NCBI GenBank assembly: GCA_014706295.1
Contig: JACSVZ010000008.1
Coordinates: 496,001 to 560,000 of the forward strand
Length of the DNA stretch: 64,000 nucleotides
Origin: Lycocorax pyrrhopterus obiensis
Taxonomy: Eukaryota; Chordata; Aves; Passeriformes; Paradisaeidae
Reading direction: 5' to 3'
In this document: positions 47,501 to 57,859 of the stretch, piece by piece
Position numbering within the stretch: the first letter of the stretch is position 1
Layout: the number at the start of each line of letters is the position of its first letter
Made by a program: the position numbers and the translations under genes
Notes under the pieces: generated by a model
Told to the model about the DNA's origin: nothing
Seen by the model: the letters and a program-made list of their open reading frames with translations, nothing else
The model's database searches: none

Positions 47501-50500
47501 TTCTCCTCTATAAACCTGTAAAAAGCAAAATGGAAACTCTTTCAGGCAAAGCAACTTGTGCAGTTATCAGGAATTTCTGCCTTCAGGACACTGTGCAGGC
47601 ACACCAGTAGATCCCTGGAAAGCACACCGGTCCCTCTCCCTATTTCCCATCCCACATTTCCTCGTAGGGAAAGCTGTGGGAAGATGTTTCCTCTCCAACT
47701 GCAAAGGAACTACAAGCATTTGCAAAACCACTGTGTAGAAAGTGAGAGCCAGCACACAAAGGTTCTCTCAGTCCTGGATGCCCAGAGGGGAGCAAAGAGC
47801 AGGAAACATGGAAAAATTCACAGCAGAGTGGGAAGAGAAGGCAGAACAGGCAGATATACCCTAACTGCATTTTACCTGAAGTTACCAAGGCCAAGACTGG
47901 GAAAAACAAAGGTGTGTGAATGAAAAAGTGAACTGGCAGCACAGAGAAGAAACCCAGCAAAGGAAACGTAGCTAAAACCGACCCAAATAAACTGTGACTC
48001 ATTTTATAGCCCCACAGTTTGAATTAAGCACGGAAGTTAACACCTGCACGATGGCAGATTCTCCCTTCTCACAGGAGAGCCTCCTCCCCTGAGCAAAGCC
48101 AGCTCGGTACCTGGTGACAGCAGAGTAACTTGCTGCCACAGGAAGAATCCTGGTCACCAGCTCCTTGATGGACAAGTCCAGGTTTGGATCGAGTGCGAAG
48201 GCTCGGTTCTGCCTGCCCACGAGGGCCTGTGCCGTGATGTACCTTCCATCCACACCGATGAGAACGTACAGCAAGTCCTCCACTATCACGGACTCCTGGG
48301 AGGCTAACGGCAAAGTGCCTGGTTCCAAAGAGGAGATAAGAAAAGCCACAAGGTGCCATCATCCACCCGTTTCAGTCTTGTACCTTGCTGTCCTGGGGAA
48401 CAGAACCCTTTGCTCATTTACACCCAAATCCAGCAGGCAGGACCAGACATCCAACACCTGCGGCCAAGAGAACACCAGCCACAGCTCCTGCTGCTGATCC
48501 TTCCACCCAAAAGGGCCCAGCTATTTCCAACACCAACAGCTTCCCCAACCTCCTTGCCACCAAAATACTCAAACACCCAGAAAACAGCTCAAATGCAGTC
48601 ACAAGGAAAAAAAGTGCCAAGAGCCAAGTTTTGCTGAGTGTGAACATCTGAACAGCATTTCTGAACGAGAACAAAACACTACAAATTAATGCAATTTCCC
48701 CTGTGTTTCACATACCTATTGGTACTGTTGTGTCAGTGCTTAGACTGGTGCCAATTAAGAAATCCCCAATAAGTGCAGGTCTCTCATACACCCAGGACGG
48801 GAATACTGGAATGGGCTGACCAGAATTCTTCTTGTTCTGCTTATCCCGGAGGATTTTTCGTGTAAGCTCAAGAGGCTGTTGGAAAAAGAGAGAGAGGGAA
48901 AGAAAGGAAAAAAACAGGAGACTTTCAGAAGTCCAAGAAATGTTTAATTTCAAGGAGAAATTGACTGCAAACCCATCGATGGACTTGAGAACAGAAAGCA
49001 GAATAGCTGGTATTTCAGCAGCATGGTGTGGGGTTTAATTTCCCAGTATCACCTAGTCTGTTTGCCCCACTGCTGCAAAAAATGCATATTTTTTAAATCC
49101 ATTTGGCCTTTTTACGTGGGGGTACATCAAATAATGCCTTTCTGCATCCCTCCACACTGGCCTGGGTGCTGGGGCACACCCAGGGGAGCAGAATGGGCAC
49201 ATGCACAACCACCAGGCAGTGGTTGCTGGTTTGGAGAGAGCACCACAGGAAAGCAGCAAACTCCTTCCAGAAGCACAAACATCCTATTCCAGGGGCACTG
49301 AACACCTCTGAACTCGGTGCCAAATGCAACCCAGACAAATCCACCCACAGAGAGCTGGAGAATGATGGAGTTTTTTGCTCTGAGTGGGAGTTGGCGAAGG
49401 AAGCGAGCTCTTGAAGACTGAAAGACTTTCCACCCCCAGCTCTGACACTAAAATAAACGGAGTGCAAGATCAATCATCAGCTGGGGAGGCTTGTGAGATG
49501 CACAACCTACAGGAACATTTGGAGCCCCAAGTGCACAAACACAGGGCTGATGAAGGCCATTTCTGAAACTCCACAGATGTGTGTGTGTGAAAAGGAATAT
49601 GCACAGGCTCATTCTACTTTCTTATTTACATCATGTGTGGGTGATCTGCTAAAAGGACCTCGATTTCCTCTGCTCTCCTACCAGAACTGGGACTTTCAGA
49701 GGGAGAAATAGGAAGCATCAAGCAAGCTGCCAGCAATTCAAAGGATGGCCAAACCCCACACGAAACTGCAAACCTCAGCTGGCTGTGTGAACGTGTTCTG
49801 CTTGGGAGAAGGGCAGCCACCAATAGGTCTTCCCAAATGGCAGGGAGGAAAAATTTCTTCACTGAGAGAGTGGTTAAGCACTGGAACAAGCTTCCCAGGG
49901 AAATGGTGGTGTCACCACCTCTGGAAGTGTTCAAAACATGAGCAGAAATGGCAGCTGGGGACATGGTTTAGTGGGCACAGTGATATTCCATCCAAAGCTG
50001 GACTTGACGACTCTCTGATTTTATTCTATGACAAGAGGCAGGGCACTTCTGTTGCAGTTCAACCAGCTCTAGTGTGACTTTGTTAACTGGCAGAGGTAAA
50101 AAAATTCAACATTTTGGCTATAAAGGACACATCTGCCTGAAAGGGAACATGTAACTTTCCCCACCTCGATGAATCCTGGACCAAAGCTGGTCCAAGCAGT
50201 AACTCCAGTCACGGAATGATCTCTCTGACAGTGCCAAGCGATCCCAGGGCAGATGGCACAGCGCTTGTGGCACGGGTGACAAAGCACGTGTCTCAGGGGC
50301 ACCCACCACCTTCTCTCTGCAGCTCGAAATTTAGGTCACTGTCATTACAGGCTTCGGCAACAGCCTGGAGAGAACTCCCAGGGCTGAAATCACGGCCCCC
50401 AGGTGGCACAGGGTGGCAGCTTGCCACTGTCACGCTGATGAGCCTGCACCTGACATCTTGAGCAATGGCAGTGCCAACATCCATCGAGGGAGAGGAAGGG

Positions 50501-53500
50501 CTGGTCTCGGAGGCCCAAGAACACCTCCAGCTCCACTTGTGATCCCCACAGACAGAAGATCTGTGTCAGAGGCTGAGCAGAGCTAACACTTCCCAGGAAT
50601 GCACTCCTGTTCCAGCCCTTACGGACTCAACAGCCCCGAGCCCCCGCCCATCAAGGCCTTTTAACACAGTTTCAGCTCTTGAAGTCTGAAGAAAGTACGA
50701 ATGGAGCAGCAGGGAAGCACAAATCCTGGCTTGTGATGCCATTTCAAACCCTCTGGCTGTGAATTGCACATCCCAGAGAGCAGCACTTCCAGGTCTTTCC
50801 TCTTTTAGCAAGTTCACACATAAATCCTGGGAAGAAGATCATTTATCTCACTGGAAATTCATCTTCCCTTCATGATCTACATCACCCACTTGACTCAGAT
50901 CATCTGTGAAGGATCTGGATGAGTCAGGCCCAGTGTCTGTGCAGTATTTCAGTGTATGTGGGACACGGCTGGTCTCAGCACTGCTGACAGGGCGAGGGAG
51001 TTGGACCCTTTGTTTAGGATTTGAGTTCTCCATCATCCCATTCACGTAGGGCCCTTCAAACCCAGAGACCCGTGAGGTGTCCCAAAGCATGGGACATGGA
51101 AGGCCCATCCCTCTCGCCACCGAGGGCCTGAAGTGATCTGAGGTTTGTCCCCTGTTAGATTTTGCTGACCAGACATCAGAAGGCACTGTGGACCCCTGAG
51201 CATCTTTCCCTCTTTCCCCTCTGTCCAAAGAACTTTCCATACACTGCTGCCCCTCTGCCTTCTGCAGCCAAAATGTCCTTATCCTGACCCATGAGTTTTC
51301 CACCACATTTTTTCCCTCCCTGTCCTGCTTGCCAGGCCAAGCCACCACAGTACAGTGTTTTTATACAAATAATTACAGGAAACAGAATTTGGTGTTTAAG
51401 TAATAAATCGCCCTTTTGCACTCTGACCTCACAACCTCCTGCTGCTAATGAAATGCTTAACTGTTTTCTAAGCCTGTGTCTCCAGCTGGTTTTCCTTTTC
51501 CTTTCTGTCTTTGGGATTGCTTTGCAGGATGTGTTTCAGGAGCTGAAACAGCCGAGTAGGGGGAATGGCTGTGTCCACTTGGGGAAGGATGAGGTGAGGG
51601 ACTGCAGCCCATTATCCAGGAGCAGAGCTCCCAGGAAGGATGGGGACACACCACAGGGCTGCTGAGCTCCTGGGCAAGCACTGCCACAGGCAGACAACGA
51701 AATGTCAGCACAGCTTAAAGCTGAAAGGGGAAATGAAATTCCATTAGCCCCCACCAGTTAGAGCTGTCAAGACCTAAACTTGACTCAGCCTCAGAATCAC
51801 AGAATGGTTTGGGTTGGAAGGGATTCTGAGCTCATCTCATTCCACCCCTGCCATGGGCAGGGACACCTTGCACTGTCCCAGGCTGCTCCAAGCCCCAATG
51901 TCCAACCTGGCCTTGGACACTGCCAGGGATCCAGGGGCAGCCACAGCTTCTCTGGGCACCCTGTGCCAGGTTCCTCACAGGGAAGAATTTAACCTTAGAA
52001 TAACCTCAAAGAATTTAACCTTAACTGACTGGAATAGAAAAAGGGCACTTTTACTAAGAACAGCACCAAGATTTAATATAATCTGACTACCAAAAGGGAA
52101 GATTTTGTGCCCAGAGCTTGGGAAGGGCTTTGTACCTGCTGTGCACTGGAGTTGGCTGTGACGCTGCCCAGCTGTTTGCGCAGCTCCTCCAGCTCCTGCA
52201 GAGACATCTTGGAAGTGGATGAGGGGATGGAAAAATTCGTGCTGCTGCTGGTGGCTGCGTTTGCTGCGAGCTCTGCCCTTTCTTTAGCATTTTGTTGCAG
52301 GTAGTGGAGTGTCTGTACATAGACAGGGAAAGAAAAAGATTTTGTGAATGCTGGGCAGCACAATCTAAAGCAAAAAACACACGACCATGCCCTGGTTGTG
52401 CTGAATCTAACCACAGATCTCTCTGTCCCAGTTTTCTGTGTCTTAGTGAATTACACCAGGAGGAGCATAACTCTCAGTAGGGCTTTAATAACTCAGTAAA
52501 AGCCAGAACTGATTATTTGTTGATTATTCTACAGATTTCACTGAACTTTACCACCAGCTGTGCTTGAAACCATTGCATTGTTGCTACTCTTCAACATGCA
52601 GTTCTAAACGAGGAACCAACCTCTTTGTCTTCGGTGAGTTTGGACAGCAGATAAACTAAAGAATCCAGGTGTCTGGTGTTTTTGGACTTCAGCTCATCGT
52701 ACTTCTTCAAAAAATCTTCAGGAGTTCGAGAAAACTCTGCTATTTTCACCTGTAAAACACCACATTAATATTAAATGGAGTTACAATTAAAATTAAATGG
52801 AATTAGAGCAAGCACGCAGCTCAGGCTGCAAAGATGTGAAGTTTTCGACAGTTAGAAACTTCCTAGCACTTAGAGCTTGACTGGTGGATTGCTTTTAAAA
52901 ATTAAAATAAAAAGCATTTTTATGGCCATAAAAGTATGTCTGGTCATGAGTGCCAGGCTTTAATCCCTAATATTTGGGTGGTATTCAGAAGAAAAACGTC
53001 AGGTGCTACTCATATAATTGCATTTTAGACAATTTTCATTTCATCACAGAATCACAGAATGGTTTGGGTGGGAAGGAACCTCGAAGGTGATCTTGTTCCA
53101 CCCCCTGCAATGGGCAGGGATGCCTTCCACTGTCCCAGGCTGCTCCAAGCCCCAGTGTCCAACCTGGCCTTGGGCACTGCCAGGGATCCAGGGGCAGCCA
53201 CAGCTGCTCTGGGCACCCTGTGCCAGGGCCTGCCCACCCTCCCAGGGAACAATTCCTTCCCAATATCCCACAAAATAACCTCCTGCTTTGAACTTGCCCC
53301 CACCCCACTCCTAACAGTCCTCTTCTCTCACCAACACTCAAGGATCCCACCTTTTCCCTCCCGGACCTCCCATTCCACACCCAGCACCGTGATTCCAGAT
53401 CCGATCACCCCTTCTTTTTTCCTTTTTTTTTGTTACTTGACCGAGTCCAACATTCCTGGGACGTTTTTCCCAGGAAGACGCGGGGACGCACCTTGGCGCT

Positions 53501-53641
53501 GTGCGCAGAGACGTTGGTGGTGACGTAGGGCGTGCGGTTCTTCTGCAGCAGCTCGATGTAGACCTCGGCGCCCTCCCCGCCGTGCACCCGCAGCAGGCTC
53601 AGCAGCTCGTTCACGTCGTGGTGGATGCGGAACTCGCTCAT
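34145..53641 (-). CDS. TUBGCP2: Gamma-tubulin complex component 2 (GCP2)
   Basis: GCP2 pairs with GCP3 to form the gamma-tubulin small complex that nucleates microtubules at centrosomes. Seventeen coding exons, 5' to 3': 53492-53641, 52621-52749, 52136-52312, 48716-48875, 48111-48318, 47316-47515, 46647-46836, 45969-46114, 45177-45357, 44084-44264, 43704-43876, 42532-42660, 41973-42093, 39914-40057, 39328-39456, 38426-38589 and 34145-34250, giving 895 aa (human about 900). It begins MSEFRIHHDVNELLSLL. A Ser/coiled linker (SLQELEELRKQLGSV) leads into the GRIP1 region (AAMRTLIKEYMILITQLEHL, GRQNRAFALD), then GRIP2, the gamma-tubulin-binding half (SIKHYFLMDQGDFFVHFMDL, KALTRYQMLFRHMFYCKHVE, QRMLNFVQNIQYYMMFEV), and a conserved end, LDFNGFYTERLEHMS. 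A 23-nt 5' UTR precedes the ATG in its exon (acceptor at 53665-53667). A non-coding first exon probably ends at 54940. Confidence 0.97.
35645..35895 (+). mobile_element. CR1-like 3' fragment, TUBGCP2 last intron
   Basis: GGGGAGGTTTAGGTTGGATATC, CCCCAGAGGGTGCTGGGCAC, GGGGCTGGATCCATGATCCC and CTGATTCTATTCTATGAC are a sense CR1 3' end with the typical ATTCTATG terminus. It belongs to the same subfamily as 30898-31175. Confidence 0.9.
38229..38330 (-). mobile_element. CR1 3' terminal fragment
   Basis: The + strand shows ATGATAGAATGGTCTGGGCTGG, GGACCTCAAAGCCCATCTC, GCCACGGGCAGAGACACC and CCCAGGCTGCTC. This is about 100 bp of the complementary CR1 3' end, 96 bp from a TUBGCP2 exon. Confidence 0.85.
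41459..41501 (+). repeat. (AAT)n microsatellite, about 14 units
   Basis: An uninterrupted AAT run ends in GTAATATG, inside the TUBGCP2 intron 40058-41972. The rest of that intron shows nothing recognisable. Confidence 0.95.
49840..50032 (+). mobile_element. Older CR1 fragment (sense)
   Basis: AAAATTTCTTCACTGAGAGAG, GGTTAAGCACTGGAACAAGC, CCCAGGGAAATGGTGGTGTC and GACTTGACGACTCTCTGATTTTATTCTATG in order match the sense 3' region of an older avian CR1 subfamily, more diverged than the other copies. Confidence 0.9.
51793..51975 (-). mobile_element. CR1 3' fragment
   Basis: The + strand reads AATCACAGAATGGTTTGGGTTGG, CCATGGGCAGGGACACC, GGGATCCAGGGGCAGCCAC and CCCTGTGCCAGG, the complement of a CR1 3' end. 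It is well preserved. Confidence 0.92.
53042..53270 (-). mobile_element. CR1 3' fragment in TUBGCP2 intron 1 (coding)
   Basis: The + strand reads AATCACAGAATGGTTTGGGTGG through CAAGCCCCAGTGTCCAACC, GATCCAGGGGCAGCCACAG and GGGCCTGCCCACCCTCCCAG, ending at ATTCCTTCCCAATATC. This is the complement of a CR1 3' end and one of the best-preserved copies. Confidence 0.93.
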
Positions 53642-53933
53642 GCTCCCGGCTCGGGCCGCCGGCCCTGGGGACACGGGAACGAGGTGTTATCCCGAGGCGT
53701 TATCCCGAGGCGTTATCCCGCTGCTCCGAGGGAAAACACCCCCTCGAGGGAGACTTCTCCGTCTCGGAAGGAATGCAGGAAGCACGGGTTTGTGTCCTGA
53801 CAGGCTGACCCCGCTGCTGCTGCTGAAATCACTCAAAAGCAGGTTTTCCCAAGTTTAGGGGTCTTCCTATTCCACTGCCCGCTTTGCTAACTTCACTCCA
53901 ATCCTGCAGAGTGTTTAAATACACACAGAACCC

Positions 53934-54080
53934 TGGGATGAGCTCAGCTGGTCAGAGCCCGGTGCTAAAAACACTCAGGTTGTGGGGTCAACCCCGGAAT
54001 GGGCCATTCACTTAAGAGTTGGACTCGATGATCCTCGTGGGTCCCTTCCAACTCAGAATAGTCTGTGATTCTGTACATCA
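53934..54080 (+). mobile_element. tRNA-Ile/CR1 composite SINE (TguSINE1-like)
   Basis: The head resembles a tRNA-Ile gene: GAGCTCAGCTGGTCAGAGC (A box), GGTGCTAAAAAC (anticodon arm region, one base from GGTGCTAATAAC), and GGGGTCAACCCCGG (B-box/T arm). It joins directly to a CR1 3' tail, GTTGGACTCGATGATCCTCG ... TCTGTGATTCTGT. This head-tail design is that of the zebra finch SINE mobilised by CR1. The mismatches and the CR1 tail rule out a functional tRNA. It lies in the TUBGCP2 5' intron. Confidence 0.85.
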
Positions 54081-54210
54081 GAAGTAAGACCCCGAGTCAG
54101 GAATCGTGGAAATAAATAAGGAGTTTAATGTGACACCCTGCACAGATTGTATCAAGCAGGCACAATCCAGATCCACGTATCAAGCACATGGACACACTTT
54201 TGTTTTGCCA

Positions 54211-54365
54211 AGATCATGGAACCACTTAGGCTGGAGCGGATCCCTGCAAGCCTTGGTCCAGCTCTCCACTCCAAACTGACTGATACTAGGACAGGCTCTG
54301 CATGGCTTGGTCCAGTCCAAGCTTAAATATCCCTAAAGGCCCAGGTTCCCCAACCACTTGGGATC
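54211..54365 (-). mobile_element. Old CR1 fragment
   Basis: The + strand reads ATCATGGAACCACTTAGGCTGG, then CTTGGTCCAGTCCAAGC and CCCCAACCACTTGGG. It looks like the complement of a diverged CR1 3' end. Identity is moderate. Confidence 0.65.
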
Positions 54366-54802
54366 CTACTGGGATTTCCCGTGGGCTGATGAAGTGCCTG
54401 GGGGTCAGAGGTGTAGGGAACGAGGACAAGCCGCGGGAGCTGGGCTGGCTCGGCTGCACACGAGGAGGTGCCTGCGGGGGGCACAGCCAGAGCCCCGGGG
54501 CACCGGCACAGCCGCAGCCCGGGCACGGCCCCCGGGCACCCGCCGGCCGCGGCTCCCTCGGAGCGACCCGCGGGGCCGGGCAGCTCCTCGGCCGCGTCCT
54601 GCTGCGCCTCGTCCCGCCCTGTCCCACCCCTCTCCGCACTGTCCCGTCCCGCCCCGCCTCACCGCGTCCCGCTCCGCGGCCCATCTCACCACATCCCGCT
54701 CCGTCCCGCTCCACATCCCATATCCCATACCCCATCACATCCCGTCCCGCTTTGCCCCGCCCCGCTCCGCTACACACCCTACCCTACCCCACCCTATCCA
54801 CT

Positions 54803-54870
54803 CCATTCCATTCCATTCCATTCCATTCCATTCCATTCCATTCCATTCCATTCCATTCCATTCCATTCCA
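54803..54870 (+). repeat. (CCATT)n pentanucleotide array, about 14 units
   Basis: A nearly perfect CCATT run (AATGG on the other strand) is flanked by variant CCCAT, CCCTA and CCCGT pentamers from about 54600 to 54940. It sits in the probable first intron of TUBGCP2, about 200 bp from the ZNF511 start. Confidence 0.95.
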
Positions 54871-54939
54871 TCCCATCCCATCCCACTCCCCAACATCCCA
54901 CTCCATCCCATCCCACTTCCCATCCCATCCCATCCCTAC

Positions 54940-55063
54940 CTGCCCGCCCGGAAGTGCCGCCGCCGGCGCCGGGAAGCGCGTCCCGCGCATGCGCACTCCC
55001 CGCAGCGGTAACCCGGCGGAGCGCCCCGCGCATGCGCAGTGCTCCCCCCCGCTCTCCGGCGCG
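54940..55063. promoter_or_regulatory. TUBGCP2/ZNF511 bidirectional promoter
   Basis: TUBGCP2 (-) and ZNF511 (+) are head-to-head here. Two exact copies of the NRF1 palindrome CGCGCATGCGCA lie at 54984-54995 and 55027-55038, 43 bp apart. An ETS/GABP site, CCGGAAGT, lies at 54948-54955. On the - strand GCAG/GTAGG at 54936-54943 is a good splice donor, so a short non-coding TUBGCP2 first exon probably starts in this block and ends at 54940. There is no TATA box. The start sites are inferred. Confidence 0.75.
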
Positions 55064-57756
55064 ATGCTGCCGCTGCCGCCGCGGCTTCGCCTCCTCCTCC
55101 GTGAGGGGCTCCCTCAGGAACCCCCTCAGGATCCCCCATCCCAGCGCCCTCAGCCCACGCCGCCCTTCACCTTCGCCCCCCGCCGCCTCCGCCTCGGCCC
55201 CCAACACCCGCTCTTCGAGGTGAGGCGGCCCCGCGCCCGGCGAGCCCCGCGGGGCTGTGTGGGCGCCGCTCCCAGCGCCGCTTCCCCCGGAGCAGAAGGG
55301 TTTGCGCTGTGTTTTGCAGCCCTGCCCGTCCGCCCACAGCCGCTCTCTGCTCCTCTCTAGGATGGGGACGTGCACAGGCACCTCTACCTGCAGGGCGTCC
55401 TCACCAGCCTCGAGGAGGTGGCCGAGAGACCCAAGTAAGTGAGGCAGTCTCGTCGCCACAGCTGCGGGCGAGCTCTGAGTCCGCCTGTCATGGAACCGAG
55501 GAATGGTTTGGGTTGGAAGGGTCCTTAAAGATCATCTCATTCCACCTCCCTGCTTATGGGCAGGGACATCTTCTGCTATCCCAGGCTGCTCCAAGCCCCG
55601 TCCGACCTGGCCTGGGACACTGCCGGGGATCCAGGGGCAGCCACGGCTTCTCTGGGCTGGTGCAGCTGCCACAGCTCCAACGGGGAAGGCTACGCCTGGC
55701 GGAGAATCTTGGTCTTGCTCTCGTGTTTAAAATCCAGGAAGTACTTTTTGAGTGTTGTATGAGGTTCACCTGTGGATGCCTCTTAAAAAAGTATTGGCAC
55801 AGCGTTGTCATCCACAACTGCAACTTTTAGGTCAAACAGCTGATTTATTGCCTTGCTGCTTGTTTATTCTTCACCGAAGCACCATTTAACAGGAGGATGA
55901 TCTAGATGATCCCGAAGCCATGATGGCCATTAAGTTTCCAATGGCAAATAAGTTTCCAATTGCCAGCACCATCGTGATCTTCATTCTGTTGCACCTGGCA
56001 TTTAATTTTGAGTATTAGTCACTAAAAATGCCACAAATACTGCGGCTGCAGGTGTGGGTCTAGTGGAAGGTGTCCCTGCCCATGGCAAGAGGATGGAATC
56101 AGATGAGCTTTGCGGTCCCATCCAACCCAAACCATCCTGGGGTTCTGTGATAAAGTCATCTAGAGGGGACATTTGCAGCTGAAATTAAGGCTCTAATTTA
56201 GCTTAAGGTGTGGATGTCCCGATTTCCCCACAGGGTGTCTGAGTTCAGCTGCCACATCTCCGGGTGCAGCCAGGTGTTTGACACGCTGGAGAGCTACGAG
56301 CACCACTACAACACCCTGCACAGGAATGTCTGCTCCTTCTGCAAGCGCTCCTTTCCCTCGGGGAATCTCTTGGATATCCACATCTTGGAGTGGCACGACT
56401 CCCTCTTCCAGATAATGGCAGAGAAGCAAAATATGGTGAGCTGCCATGCCCAGCCCTCGCCTCGTGGTTGGTGTGCACTTGTTTTTTCCAGTGATGTCTT
56501 TTTTTCTTTCTCCTCCCTGCCTTTCAGTACCAGTGCCTGGTGGAAGGCTGCACGGAGAAGTTCAAGAGCAGCAAGGACAGGAAGGATCACTTGGTGACCG
56601 TGCACCTTTATCCTGCTGACTTTCGGTTTGACAGGCCCAAGAAGGTGAAAAGGTAACTGCAGAACTTTCCTCCCCTCCCGCAAGGAAAGCGTGAGGGAAC
56701 TGGGATTGTTCAGCCTGGAGAGGAGACGCTCTGGGGTCACCCAATTGTGGCCTTCCAGTGCCTGAAGGAGCCCACAGGAAAGATGGAGAGAGACTCTTCA
56801 CAAGGGACGGAGTGCCGGGACAAGGGGGAATGGCTTCCCACTGCCAGAGGGCAGGGTTAGGTGGGATACTGGGAAGGAATCCATCCCAGCTGGACTTGTT
56901 TCCTCATGAAGTACCTTTGATTTCCTTGGCTCTGGGCTCACGTGGCAGCTGCTGAGCCAAGATGTAAAATTTTGTCTCTGCAGTGGCTCCAAGCACACGA
57001 GCTCTCCCGCAGAGCAGGGCGCCAGCATGCCCATGGATGTGAGCGTGGAGACGGCAGAGCAATTCCAAGTGAATCCCATGGAAACAGGGCCTGAGGAGAA
57101 CATGGAGATCTCTCAGCCTGCAGCCAGCTCAGGCCCCTCGCTGCCGGAGAAACGGCTCTACAAATCCAGGTCTGTACCTTGGCCTGTGCAGTGCCCAGTG
57201 CAGCATCGCTTGGGGCGTTCCTGTGCCGAAGACAAAGCAGCCAGGAATCCCATGTATGCTTCCAAAGCCATTTTTGAGAGAGCAGAGTGTAAGGAAGGGC
57301 AGAATGTGGGTATCCTGTGGAAGCTGTGTTTGTCTGTGCACCTGATCTCTTCCCAGGGCATTGCAGGATGCTGCTTCTGCTCTCCTGCTCATAATCAACC
57401 ACTGCAAGTGCCCAAGTGGTACATATGGTAACACTTACACCTGGTTGTAAAGAGGGGAGAGGCCTCCAGAATGGGAATGTGCAGAATACAGAGGAAATCC
57501 AACGAGTATTTCACCCATTTCTTAAATCATTTGGTGATTTATAGGTCCTGCTCCTCCCATACCTTGCTCTTCCCTCTGGAAGCTTGAACTCTGGGAGCTT
57601 AAACTGCCACACAGAGCATAAAGCATCCCAGTGAGCCTGTGAGGGGTGGTCTGTTAACATGGATTAAAGCCTGTCTCCCTTTCCAGGATCCCACCCACGA
57701 TTTGCTTTGGACAAGGTGCCACTCGAGGATTTAAAGGACCAAGGAAGAAAGTCTGA
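55064..57756 (+). CDS. ZNF511: Zinc finger protein 511 (three C2H2 fingers)
   Basis: A small conserved nuclear C2H2 protein of poorly known function. Six coding exons: 55064-55219, 55361-55434, 56234-56435, 56528-56652, 56984-57169 and 57687-57756 (TGA), giving 270 aa. A Pro-rich N-terminus (PPRLRLLLREG, HPLFE) is followed by fingers at C83-C88-H101-H106, C110-C113-H126-H131 and C147-C152-H165-H170, then a basic segment (FRFDRPKKVK), an acidic/Ser linker, and the family-typical end IPPTICFGQGATRGFK. The ATG at 55064 is 26 bp after the second NRF1 site. It is head-to-head with TUBGCP2, as in human. Confidence 0.95.
55489..55661 (-). mobile_element. CR1 3' fragment in ZNF511 intron 2
   Basis: The + strand reads GAGGAATGGTTTGGGTTGGAAGG, TTATGGGCAGGGACATC, CAGGCTGCTCCAAGCCCC and GGATCCAGGGGCAGCCACGG, the complement of a CR1 3' end. 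Confidence 0.9.
56060..56154 (+). mobile_element. Short CR1 3' end in ZNF511 intron 2
   Basis: GTGGAAGGTGTCCCTGCCCATGG, TCCCATCCAACCCAAACCATCC and GGGGTTCTGTGAT are the sense CR1 3' terminus. It lies 80 bp before exon 3. Confidence 0.85.
56685..56900 (+). mobile_element. CR1 fragment in ZNF511 intron 4
   Basis: GGGATTGTTCAGCCTGGAGAGG, GTGGCCTTCCAGTGCCTGAAGG, CAAGGGGGAATGGCTTCCCAC and AGGGCAGGGTTAGGTGGGATAC are sense CR1. It matches the complement of the copy at 3795-4130. Confidence 0.9.
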
Positions 57757-57837
57757 AGGTCAGTGCAGCAGATTTGTGCAAGATGAGCAGGCATGGAGCC
57801 AGTGCCACCAGGGATACTTCCAGTTCCCACTCCACAG

Positions 57838-57843
57838 AATAAA
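57838..57843 (+). terminator. ZNF511 polyadenylation signal
   Basis: AATAAA lies 81 nt after the ZNF511 stop codon, giving a very short 3' UTR. Confidence 0.75.
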
Positions 57844-57859
57844 CCACCCAAACCACTTA

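Larger units (their letters stand above)
48876..52135 (-). other. TUBGCP2 intron 3 (3.3 kb)
   Basis: Lies between the exons at 52136-52312 and 48716-48875. It contains an old CR1 at 49840-50032 and a younger CR1 at 51793-51975. Nothing else is recognised. Confidence 0.65.

Noticed and set aside
53934..54005. A functional tRNA-Ile gene
   Set aside because: The anticodon loop and acceptor stem are mismatched and the sequence runs straight into a CR1 tail, so it is a SINE head.
54302..55360. 352-codon + strand frame upstream of and overlapping ZNF511 exon 1
   Set aside because: It reads through the CCATT array, and the ZNF511 exon is in another frame with proper splice sites and homology.
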